A DNA stretch of 19,453 nucleotides from Polyrhizophydium stewartii (Eukaryota > Chytridiomycota > Chytridiomycetes > Rhizophydiales): the NCBI GenBank assembly GCA_027604665.1, contig JADGIZ010000206.1, positions 1 to 19,453 on the forward strand. The letters run 5' to 3'. Shown one piece after another: positions 1 through 8,950 of the stretch (within the stretch, counting starts at the first letter, position 1; each line of letters starts with the position of its first letter). The position numbers and the translations under genes are program-made. The notes beneath the pieces are model-generated. The model was given only the letters and a program-made list of their open reading frames with translations, had not been told where the DNA came from and searched no databases.

Positions 1-129
1 GCGCAGGCGGGTGCGGGCAGCCGGCCGGTCAGCGGACGCAGCGCCGAGCGCCGGTGCTGGCGACGCTCGCGCGGCGCGGGGGCCAGCGAGCGCCGATCAT
101 CGGCGGCCAGGCCAGCGGGGCGGACTCAC

Positions 130-239
130 AGCCGCGCGTCGGCCGGCAGCTCCCACGAGCACTCGCCCGTCTGCAGGTTGGCGAAGAAGGTCTTGCCCGT
201 CTGCGGGTCGGTGATCTCATAGAAACTCGGCCGCGACAT
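130..239 (-). CDS. WW-domain protein, N-terminal exon (partial)
   Basis: The exon reads from an ATG at 239 down to 130 (36 codons plus two bases). It begins MSRPSFYEITD and continues through GKTFFANLQTGECSWELP, a WW-domain pattern in which the second Trp and the final Pro are clear but the first Trp is replaced by aromatic F-Y. WW domains bind proline-rich peptides; the rest of this protein lies outside the window, so the function is unknown. At 129 there is a GTGAGT donor (phase 2). A branch-like GCTGAC lies about 30 bases before the left edge with no AG after it inside the window, so the acceptor probably sits just beyond base 1. An upstream in-frame ATG at 326 would add 29 residues, but they look non-conserved and I prefer 239. 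The gene diverges from the SWI3-like gene starting at 486. Confidence 0.6.
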
Positions 240-485
240 GTGCTGGAAAGCCCGATTTCGAAGCCAGGTCGCCTCCAGCGCGGAGCCGCAAACGGGCCTG
301 GTTCGGGTCCTGTGTCCCGCGGGCATGCGTGCCGGCCTCGGCGCACCGCAGCCGCGCGGCCGCAGTCTCCCTCATGCAGCAGGCAGGCGCGGCACTGGCA
401 CCTCTCCCCTCCACCCGCCGATGGACGCCACGCTGACCTGGAAACCCAACTTTGCCCGCCGGCGGAAGACTCTGAGGCGGCCACC
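240..485. promoter_or_regulatory. Shared divergent promoter, WW gene / SWI3-like gene
   Basis: This 246-bp gap lies between two divergent start codons, so both genes must be transcribed from it. It has no obvious TATA box. It holds GAAACCCAACTTT at 441-453, a 13-mer found again in the RFT1/UNC-45 divergent promoter. The start at 486 has a strong context (CCACCATGG). Confidence 0.5.
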
Positions 486-3180
486 ATGGAGAGCGAGCTG
501 CAGGACGTCGCCGCCGAGGCCGCCAGGGAGCTCGCGCAGCACGGGCTCGACGGGCCCGCGCCGCGCCACGTTGCCGCGCTCGCCAAGAGCATGCAGGCGT
601 TCCAGCGCGCGCTCTACGGCGCCGCCGCCGTCGCGCAGGTCGCGCGCGTGCCCGCCAGGCTCTTCCGCGATCTGTCGCCGCGCGGCAGCCTGTTTGCCAT
701 CGTCGTCACGGTGGCCCTGCTGCGCCGCGACAGAGCGTGGGACGACCGCGCTGCGTTCGGCGTGCCCGGCAACGAGGCGGCGGACATGCAGGACCTGTGG
801 TCGGTCGTCCACAACCTGCAGCAGGCCGGATACTGGTCGCCGCCGCGCATCCTGCTCGCGGACGGTGTGCCCGCCTCGGAACGGCCCAGCCTCGAGATGA
901 TCGTGAAGCGGCTCCAAGGTGCAGCCTCTCTGGTCTTGGCGTGCCGTTCAGGCGCTGTGCTGTTTGATGACAGTTGAGCGCATAATTTACAGGATCTTTG
1001 GTCGCGGACGCCGGGCAGGACGTTACGCACATCGTTCGAACTGACGCCGGTGTTTCTCAGCCGCCAAAATCGCATCTCTCTGTTGTTGGTCGCCGGGGAT
1101 CCATGGTGCTCGTTCACCACTGGTGCGTCTCATGTCTTGCTCTTTAGTATGCTGCAAATCTCTCACGAAATGTGCTATGCAGGCGCAAGCCCGACTCGGC
1201 CGACGAGTGGCTTCCGGCCGCGAGCGTCAGCGCACCAGATGCTCAGGCAAGCTAGCATCGGCGTCGCCGCCCACCCGAGTGCGTGTGCTGATACGCTGCT
1301 CTTGTGATTTGTCGCAAAAGAGCCGTAGCTCTCAACCGCACACCGTCACAAGTCAATGGCTCATCGATAGCAACACGGCCAGCGAATGGATGGTGCGTTG
1401 CCGCTTTCCTGCAACGCGGACTGCGCGATCTGAACTCACCGGTGCTTTAGAATGAGCAAGATTACGAAACTGCGGACATGGACACCTTTGACCCTACCGC
1501 GAGCCTCAGTCCTGCGGACTCGACGCTTGCTTTTGGCGGCGGCGGCAGCAGCGGCACGTTCAGAACAGGCTCAGGCGCAGGCATGAACTCGGAACTCAGC
1601 CGGACGGACAGTCGAAATGCGCTGCGTGCGTCTTTGAGGTCCGAATCGGTCGCCGACATGGACAGCAACTTTGGAGGTGCCCACGACGACGACGATGACG
1701 ACGACATGGCGGACACCAGTTTGATGACTGGCGTATACAGCTCCAACTCAGATATCATCTCGTTCCCGCCCGTGGGCCCCGACACACGGCCACCGGCACG
1801 CATCAGCGTAACTGGCTTTGAGCGCAGGCTGCCGTCCAAGATCAAGCGGCACGAGTACGAGCCAATTCCTGGCGGCATTTTGCTCAACATCTCGGCGCCG
1901 GCTCTGACTCGGCCCCGCGACTGGCTGGGCTCGCGATCGCGCCCGCACTCAAGCTCGTCAGAAGCATTCTCCCACCCGTCATGGTTTTCTCTCGGCGCGA
2001 TAAGCCCGATTGAGTTGAACGCATTCCCGTATCGCTTTGCGCAAGGTCCAATGCAAGAGGCTGCGCTCCGCGAATACGCTCTGCTGCGCAACCAGATCAT
2101 CGAGCAGGCTCGGCAGTCACCGGGGAGCTATCTCTCGGTCGCCGACTGCGCCGCAAAGCACTCGACCGACATTGTTTTCGCAGCATCCGTGCACGCATTC
2201 CTGGAATGCCATGGCATCATCAACGCGACGGTGCGTGTTGATGACGCGCGTCTTGCTGGTCGCCCATGTTGGCCTAACACTGCTGCTTTGGTGGTCTACT
2301 CATGCAGACGCTGCACATACAAGGGCCTGTCGCGAGCTCTGTGTTGCAGTTTGACGAGCTTCGCTCATCTCAGCAGGAGCGAGACGCCTCGTCCAACGCG
2401 CTCTCGCCCCAGGCGCTCCTATTTGACGAGTCCCGCGGGCGCCAGCCCGAACTGCGAACTTTACCGCAGCAGCTGTCGATCGAGCAGTTTGTGTGCTGCA
2501 TATGCGCTTCAGATTGCTTCGCGGTGCGGTACGAAGGTGTCAAGCATCCGGGCATGATCTTTTGTCAGGATTGCTTCGCAAAGGGAAGGTTTCCGTCTGA
2601 TCTCTTCAGCAAGGATTTCGCTCGGCGCTACGGCCCTCTCCTTGGCCCGCCAGTTGGTTCGACGGCACCATGGACCGACGAAGAGATGCTTGCGCTCGTC
2701 GAATCAATCGAGCGCAACGGATGCGACTGGGACCTTGTGGCCGAGGACGTGCCCTCGCGATCGTCGCGCGAGTGCGCGCAGCGCTTTCTCGAGATGTCTA
2801 TTGCAGAAACCCCGCGCCGTGAACAGACTGCGCACACATCAGACGACGCGGACTACAAGGAGCTTGTTGGTCTGATCGTCGGCGACTGCCCGAATCCAGT
2901 CATGTCGCTGGTGCATATCCTGGCCAGCGGCGCGCACCCGGTGATTGCTGCCGAGGCTGCTCGCATTTCTCTGTCCGTGCTTGCCTCTGCCGACGCGCAG
3001 GCAGAGTCCGATATGAAGGCGCTGGTGCTCCAGGCGGCCGCGAGCGCGCTCAAGGGAAGCTGTGAACTCGCACGCATCTTTGCGGAGCGCGAAGTCACCA
3101 AGTTGAAGTGGTATGTCCGTCAACTTGTGAAAGAGCAGCTCAATCGCATCGCCGTCAAAATCGAGTACTTGGAGACCTAG
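486..3180 (+). CDS. SMARCC: SWI3/RSC8/SMARCC-type SWI/SNF core subunit
   Basis: This is a scaffold subunit of SWI/SNF-class nucleosome remodellers, acting in the nucleus. Exons are 486-918, 993-1122, 1183-1246, 1321-1392, 1451-2230 and 2308-3180, giving 783 aa. Residues 1-150 match the SMARCC N-terminal module (for example FRDLSPRGSLFAIV). A BRCT-like segment (ADAGQDVTHIV) follows. Then comes a chromo-like segment (GSMVLVHHW ... DEWLPAAS ... QWLIDSNTASEWM, NEQDYE). After an acidic run (seven Asp near 312-319) comes the SWIRM domain at about 408-493 (HPSWFSL to VHAFLECHGIIN). Next are a ZZ-type zinc finger at about 554-590 (CCIC...C, FCQDC) and a SANT domain at about 613-660 (APWTDEEM). Then a SWIRM-associated NPVMSLVHILAS block and a short terminal coiled coil complete the protein. 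Intron 3 uses a GC donor. The protein stops soon after the coil and lacks the long animal C-terminal tail. Confidence 0.93.
1247..1320 (+). other. GC-AG intron in the SWI3-like gene
   Basis: The exon ends CAG and the intron starts GCAAGC and ends AAAAG. Both sides are phase 0. A GT donor (GTCAGC) is possible 21 bases upstream, but it would shorten the chromo-like segment by seven residues, and the GC model gives a spacing between conserved tryptophans closer to SMARCC. Confidence 0.65.
1684..1711 (+). repeat. GAC/GAT run encoding an Asp tract
   Basis: A short GAC/GAT codon run encodes seven consecutive Asp residues between the chromo-like and SWIRM regions of the SWI3-like protein. Acidic tracts are common in chromatin proteins; this one is probably disordered. 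Confidence 0.8.
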
Positions 3181-3301
3181 TAATGAAGTGCTGGCCGCCT
3201 GTGTCGCTGTTGCGTAGGTGGACTGGGCGAGACGAGATCTTTGCTCTTGCCTTGCGACGCCTTCGCGACTTTGGCTGTCTCCAGCAAACAGCGACGCGAC
3301 G
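3181..3301 (+). promoter_or_regulatory. Tandem intergenic gap, SWI3-like to SPRY-IQ gene
   Basis: These 121 bases lie between the TAG of the SWI3-like gene and the proposed start of the next gene on the same strand. They must hold the upstream 3' end and the downstream promoter. No AATAAA and no clear TATA box were seen. Confidence 0.35.
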
Positions 3302-6300
3302 ATGGACGGTCCGCGGCACAAGTGAGCCGCCCGACGCCAAAGCGGCCGTATGCTTTGGCGATGGCCTAGCATGATGAAGCAGAGTGCCGCTTGGGGTGCT
3401 GATGCTGTGTGCAAGAAATAACCGGCGGCTGCAGGGTCCGACGCATCACCAGCGCGAACTGCAGTCGATTCGCGAACTATGCGGCCATCTCAAGCAACTC
3501 GTCGACGCCCAGCGCTCTGAGGCCATATTCCGGCGCAACCAAGACTTCCTGGACCTCAAGGTGCGCGCTTTGGCGCTTTGCCACATCGTAGCTCAAGGCT
3601 GGTTCACTCACCGCCTTTCACGAAGGATATGACGGAGAAGTCAAAGCGAGACGACGAGCTATCACTCCTGGGTATTGAAGCGTCCATGGGCATCATCAAC
3701 ATCGGCCTGCGAAAGCAGGCGCTACGCATGCGCCTTGTCAACCGCTTGACGGACGAGAAAGGTGCAGCCGCAGTCGCAGTCGCTGATGCTGCTGCCGCAC
3801 CGCGCCGAGGCTGACGACCATTTAGAGCTGAGCAACATGATGCAGAACCACAAAGAGGACTTCACCCAGTTTATATGGAAACGGCGGCTGCAGTCCAGAC
3901 GCGATCTGCGGCTGCTGTTCCAGACAGGGTCGGTGCTGCATGCAAATATCCAAGCGCTTATGATTTCGGCTAAAATGGCTCGCCAGACCGGGAATGATTG
4001 GCCGTTTCGGCGACTTGATTGCAGACTCGACTCTCGAGGCAATTCAGTCGTTTGAGCGAAGCAACTGGGCCCAGCTGTGCAAAGAGGCCATCTCGTCTGG
4101 CATTTGCGACTACGACGATGTGCCGGGATTTTTCAGCAACAAGGCACATAAATGCGATGCTGTGTAGTCTCTATGCTCAACAAGAGGCTGACACGATGCA
4201 TGCAGGTGTCTCTGGTTTCCGTCAAGACGCCTGGATCGAGGATCAATGTCTTTCAGAGCCGCCTCGAGTTCCAAATCGACGATGTCCTAGAAAACAGCTC
4301 GGAATCAAAGGACCTTGAGCGGTGGTTCACGGTGTACGCCACCAGCGGGCCCTGGGCCGTCAAGCTATACTCAAAACCGCTCGTCACCGAGGTCGTCAAT
4401 CAGGGGCTCGAGCAGATCCGCCACCTTCACAAGGATACCGACACGTTCTCATACGTCCATATTCTCTCGCGGATGGTTGACATGGTACACCCGACTCACC
4501 AACTTCAAGCGACAGTGCTTGCGTACCCGCTCTACGGAGTGCAGATCCTGAAGCGGCGTGTCGCGGCGCTGGGATACGATCTTGGCAATGCGAACGAAGA
4601 CTCGGTCTTGCTCGACCACAAACTCGCGGCTGATATCCTGCGGCAGATCCACAAGCGCCTTGAAAAGGAGCAGCGCTTTTACTTTGAGTGGACATCGCCA
4701 CCGCGAACAAAGTGGCGAGTCGGTGCGATGAGAATCGAGTACTGCCTGACACGCAGAGCCACTCGCTGACGATGGCGCGACGACCAGGACTGATGACTGG
4801 CAGGCATATCCATTCAACCGACCACAACGTGTACCCGGGCCAAGATGCCTTCAGCTTTGGTTTTGGACACGATGGTCAGATATTCAACGACGGCGAGAGC
4901 GTCAAGTACGCTCACGGCCCTTTGGCTGACTGTCTGCGTTTGCGGCTAACCTGAGATGCGCAGATATCTCGAGGACTACTCGCAAGTCGCCGCACTTGGA
5001 GGCGTCAAGACGTGGGGCCTGGTCATAGATCTGTTCCACGGATCACTCCACCTCGTCGTGGATGGGAAGATGGTGCAAGCAGCATTCGGAAAGAACGCGG
5101 CACATTTTGACCAGTACGAGCAAGACCGTCAGAGGTGAGGGACTGTAATAGTACTCGTCTGCGCGCTGCCAGAGACTAACCTGTGGCGACAGGCATCTGA
5201 TACTGACCAATCAGCTCATTCCCATGATTGCCCTGCAAGGTGCAATACCTGCGAGTGGGCTGTGGATGGCCATTTGCTGACCTCTGTGTGCAGATGGGAT
5301 GAACTTGGAGGAGAAGCCGCTAATCAAGCTCAACTTTGGCGAGAAGCAATTCGTTTACAACCTCAACGTCACCTCGGTCAATTCTCTTATGCAGCCGCTG
5401 TCCACCAAAGGTGCTTGTACAGCATCCAAGAGTGGCGCTGGCTTCGATTGCTGACAGGGAGTTGAAGGAATCGACCTTGTCTCGGTCCTGGACATTACGG
5501 GCTCCAATGCTCACCGCGAAAGACTATCACAAGAAGAGGACGAGAAGCTGCACACGGTGCGCTGCTTGTTACTTGTGCCGATCACCTGGTTGCTGCAAGA
5601 CTGACGGATTTTTCAGTCTCTTGAGAAGAACTACTTCCGTGTCTCGCTGATCCCAGACACGGTCAAGAGCTTCTCCCAGTTTCCGCCGTCCGTGTATCGG
5701 CGCTCTCTTGCCGCGACTCGCATCCAGCGCGGTGAGCGGCGCACGCGCAGGTACACTCAACGCGCTTGTGGTGCTGACGTGCTTGTTGCGGGCACAAGCA
5801 TGGCGCAGATTCCAGGGACGCAAGATGCGCGAGAGGATCCGAAAGGAGCAGTACGAGGCGGCGGTGCTTATCCAGCGCATGGCACGCAAGAAGCTGCGCA
5901 AGATCCGCGAGGTCAAGAACGAGTCGGCTGCCAAGATCCAGAAGTTCTGGCGCCGCAAGAAGTTCATCTGGATTGCACTGCTGCGTGAGTGCGCCGGAGC
6001 GCAAGTGTCTGTAAAGGCCGAGATCTATCTAAGACGCCACCTTATCCAGGCTGTATCTATCAGCAGCCGATCCCCGAGCTGCACCGCGCTGCCACGGTCA
6101 TCCAGCGCAAGTGGCGCCACTGGCACATGTTCAAGAACTCGCCACTTGCGTCCAAGTACCAGACAAAGATCGAAGGTTGGAGTGCAGCCGCGTCGGTTCG
6201 CTGTGCGCCGCTGACAAGCATGATACATCAGACCTCGAGAAGGCCGTCAACAAGATCATCCAGTGGTGGCGGCCGCTGCACAGCCACCTCGCCGAAATCA

Positions 6301-7036
6301 ACGAAGCCAGACGGGTCGGTGCCTGGGCAGGTTTGTACCATTGTGGTCCCGCCATGCGGCTGACACCACCAACGGACAACAGCGCAACAAGGCAGCAACC
6401 GACATCCAGAGGGTGTTCCGCGGTGCGAACGGCCTGACATGCGCAGCCTTGATCCACTCTGAGATGCCGCTGGCTGACAACTACCTCAATGTTGCATCTG
6501 TCCCCAGGATACTATCTGCGGCAGCTCCTCCGGCCGGATCTCCGCCTCAAGCTCACGACGCTCGGCGCGGCTGTTGCAAAAGCCAGGTACGCATCCACTG
6601 GCTTACTGCTGCAGCTCTCTCCAATGCAAGGACTGACGGTCGCCATGCAGACACAACCTGCTCGAGATCCGCGGCGCATATGTGCTCCAAAACGCCTGGC
6701 GGAACAAGCTACAGCGTCGCATCCGCGCCGAAAAGGTCAAGACACGCAACAAGGCTGCTACCCGGATCCAGTCGCTCTGGCGTGGATTCTGGGTGCGCTC
6801 TCGTGAGTGCCCGCGATCCCAATCGAGCGTGCGCCGAAAGCCGGGCCGAGTGTCGCTGACAGAGCAGCTGTCGTCCATGCGCAGACACGCCGCTGCGGTT
6901 CACGTACGGCGAAGCGGTCTTCCTCACGGCTGTATGCAAGGCGCTGCGGCAGTCGCACTTCATCCTCAAGATGTACCGGCCGTGCGGCATCGTGTGTCCC
7001 AAGCCCGAGCAACCCTTCAACCGCGACCATCGCTGA
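3302..7036 (+). CDS. SPRY-domain protein with a C-terminal IQ-motif array
   Basis: I do not recognise a named family. I assembled 19 exons: 3302-3321, 3416-3560, 3626-3761, 3826-3928, 3987-4161, 4206-4722, 4788-4905, 4964-5134, 5193-5239, 5294-5410, 5462-5556, 5617-5731, 5799-5984, 6050-6175, 6232-6314, 6383-6422, 6508-6586, 6651-6802 and 6885-7036. They give 858 aa with consistent phases. Residues 1-330 are mostly helical, unknown sequence. A SPRY/B30.2-like domain spans about 340-500 (KWRVG, DAFSFGFGHDG, TWGLVIDL, IKLNFGEKQFVY). From about 580 to 800 there are about eight IQ or IQ-like motifs. Two fit the full IQxxxRGxxxR pattern (DIQRVFRGYYLRQ, RIQSLWRGFWVRS), so calmodulin or EF-hand light-chain binding is likely. 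A Cys-containing tail ends FNRDHR. The first exon is the least certain part. A flagellar or cytoskeletal role is only a guess. Confidence 0.75.
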
Positions 7037-7073
7037 GGCTGCCTCTGCACGTTGCGGGCCGCGGCGGCGCGAG

Positions 7074-7078
7074 ATAAA
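7074..7078 (+). terminator. Possible poly(A) element after the SPRY-IQ gene
   Basis: An ATAAA inside GATAAACGG lies 37 bases after the stop at 7036. A similar AATAAACGG follows the UNC-45 stop. It sits in the 68-bp gap between convergent genes. Confidence 0.35.
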
Positions 7079-7104
7079 CGGCTCCGGTTGGACTGAAATG
7101 CGTA

Positions 7105-7613
7105 TTATTTTGCCATCTTATCCGATTCTGTGTATGTGCGCTGTGTGTGCAGCACGCCGTCGTCGTCGGTGTATCGGGCGGCCGGCTTGACAATCTCGGC
7201 CAGCTCAAAGTGCTTGCGGGTGCTGATTTTCTCGCATGCGTTGATGCGCACCCAGTCGCCGACGACGCACTTGCTCTCGGGGTCGTGTACAAGGAAGTTC
7301 TTGTGGTGACGCACGGGCTGCAGAGGCGGCAGCAAGCCGCAGGCGGTCGGGCAGTCGGGCGGTCGGGTGCGGGAGCGAGCGCATGCGCCGGCGACGGTCC
7401 GCGGTCGGCGTCGGCGGGCAAGATCAGCCGTCGTTGTCGCCGCTGGTCAGCAGGAGCGTTCGCGGCCGGCGGCCAGCAGGCCCGGCAGGCGCAGCGCACC
7501 TTGAGCACGATGGGGTGGATCTTGATGCGCTCGACGCGGACCTTGACGGTCTTCATCATCGCCGTGCCGATGACCTCGCCCAGAAAGCTCTGGCGCGGAA
7601 CGCGGGCAGCCAT
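7105..7613 (-). CDS. MRPS17: Mitochondrial small-subunit ribosomal protein uS17m
   Basis: This is a component of the mitochondrial ribosome small subunit that binds 16S-like rRNA. Exons are 7613-7500 and 7317-7105, joined in phase 0, giving 108 aa. The N-terminal strand block (FLGEVIGTAMMKTVKVRVER) continues across the splice into PVRHHKNFLVHDP, then CVVGDWVRI and ISTRKHFELAEIVKPA. This is the uS17 order: bipartite basic strands, VHDPE, VGD and SKxKHF-like. The short length, the lack of a cytosolic uS17 (S11) N-terminal extension and the acidic-basic tail fit the mitochondrial form. The 182-bp intron (7499-7318) has a GTGCGC donor and a CTGCAG acceptor and is long for this locus. The start at 7613 is chosen because upstream in-frame sequence looks like promoter. 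It converges on the SPRY-IQ gene and diverges from the BAP31-like gene. Confidence 0.9.
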
Positions 7614-7737
7614 TGCTTGAACGTTGAGGAAAGTGTCCGCAGAGCGTTTCGGCGGGCCAGCTGCCAGCTGCAGCCAATCACGCGCCGCGCGACAACCAGC
7701 ACAAGTGGCCGAGAACCTTCTCCCCACACTCGCGACC
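7614..7737. promoter_or_regulatory. Shared divergent promoter, uS17m / BAP31-like
   Basis: This 124-bp gap lies between divergent start codons. It contains GCCAATCA-like sequence near 7674-7681 (CAGCCAATCACG), a CCAAT-box candidate. No TATA box is obvious. Confidence 0.5.
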
Positions 7738-8938
7738 ATGATTCTGTACCAGGTCCGCGGGCCAGCAGCCGTGCGAGGGCGCGCGACGCGACGCTGACTC
7801 GCAGGCGACGCTCAATGCAGCTGGTCTTTGCTGTCCTGGTGGCCGAGGTGCGCCGTTACGAACATCTCCGGCTTGGGGCCGCCAGCTGACCCAGATTCCG
7901 ACAGATGGCCGTGTTCGCCATCCTCGTAGGTCGGTTCTCGGCGCACTCGAGCTCGCGCGCTTCTGCTGGCCGCTGACGACGCCGCATAGCTCCAATGCCC
8001 TCGTCGTGGCGCCGCGGCCTCCTGGTGCGCAGGCGCCGCTTCGGCCTGTCCTCGGCGGCAGCGGCTGACGCATCCGAGCTTGCTTTCACAGAACTGGGTC
8101 GCCAAAAGCAAGCTGATGGCCAGGGTCGCCTACGGCATGCACATGGCGCTCTTGTGAGCCACACGCCCCGGATATGTCAAAGGTCCGAGTCGCTTTGCTG
8201 ACGGGGCATCCCGATCGAAAGCATCGCGGGCATCCTGTTCCTCGACAGTCTGAACACCATCACGAGCAGGCAGGCAGCCACGAGCGAGCCCGCTGCGGAG
8301 AGCAACTCGGCCGATCCACACCACAGCCATCACCATCATGACCACCACGACCACTCGAGCCATCAGCGTGCCAAGCTTCTCCTCGCGCAGCGCAACTTTT
8401 ACCTCACGGGCTCGGTCATGTTTCTGTCCGCGGTGCTCAGCCGTTTCGTTTCCATGATCAAGGAGCTGACCAAGAACGAAGAGAAGACAGAGGCAAGCAT
8501 GAATCGCCACACGCTCGCGCAACAGCGCAGTCGCACCGAAGCCGTCTGACCCTGCGCGGAATTGCAGGTCCTGAAGCAGCAAGCGGCCAAGACTTCCAAG
8601 GAGTATCTGGCAAGCCGACCAGGCAGCTTTCGCCTGGTCAGAGTATGGCTTGCTGACGCGACGTCGTTGGGCAACACGATTCTGCACATCCTATGCTGTC
8701 TCTGGTGCAGAAAATGCTCGATACAGACCAAGAAAAGGAGCGTCTGATCGACGATCTGAAGAACCAGATCGCGCGGCTCCAGGCCAAGGCAGACGAGTCT
8801 GCACGACGCGCCAAGGACTTAGAGATTGTCAAGAAGCAGGCTGCGCAGACGGCTGACGAGTACATGCGTCTGACTGACAAATACGCCGAGCTGGAGCGAC
8901 AGCTCTCGGGCGTCTCCGAGGGCAAGAAGTTCAAGTGA
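7738..8938 (+). CDS. BCAP31: BAP31/Yet-like ER membrane protein
   Basis: This is an ER chaperone or cargo-sorting protein with three membrane segments and a cytosolic coiled coil. Exons are 7738-7752, 7821-7847, 7905-7929, 7990-8024, 8092-8153, 8222-8492, 8568-8609 and 8711-8938 (234 aa). The last donor could instead be the GT at 8637, adding nine residues. TM1 is MILYQLVFAVLVAEMAVF and following, with the family PMPSSWRR after it. TM2 is near VAYGMHMALLFIAGILFLDSL and TM3 near NFYLTGSVMFLSAVLSRF. The TM2-TM3 loop carries a His-rich stretch (ten His in fifteen residues, 8319-8363). The C-terminus is coiled coil and ends KKFK, a dilysine ER-retrieval signal like that of animal BAP31. One intron needs a GC donor (8493). 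It ends 12 bp from the convergent EMC10 gene. Confidence 0.9.
8319..8363 (+). repeat. His-codon-rich segment in the BAP31-like loop
   Basis: CAC/CAT codons encode ten His with a few Asp and Ser in fifteen residues, between predicted TM2 and TM3. By BAP31 topology this loop faces the ER lumen. Confidence 0.85.
8493..8567 (+). other. GC-AG intron in the BAP31-like gene
   Basis: The exon ends GAG and the intron starts GCAAGC, has a CTGAC element and ends TTGCAG, phase 0 both sides. No GT donor between the end of TM3 and the next stop gives the right phase with a plausible intron length; the only phase-0 GT would leave a 24-base intron. Confidence 0.75.
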
Positions 8939-8950
8939 ATGAATTCAGGT

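Noticed and set aside
54..485. N-terminal extension of the SWI3-like frame upstream of 486
   Set aside because: The open frame overlaps the divergent WW exon and shows no homology; the ATG at 486 has a strong context and starts the conserved region.
3176..3240. Possible further intron (GTAATG) extending the SWI3-like C-terminus
   Set aside because: The donor would lie inside the stop codon with no matching downstream exon or conserved coil sequence.
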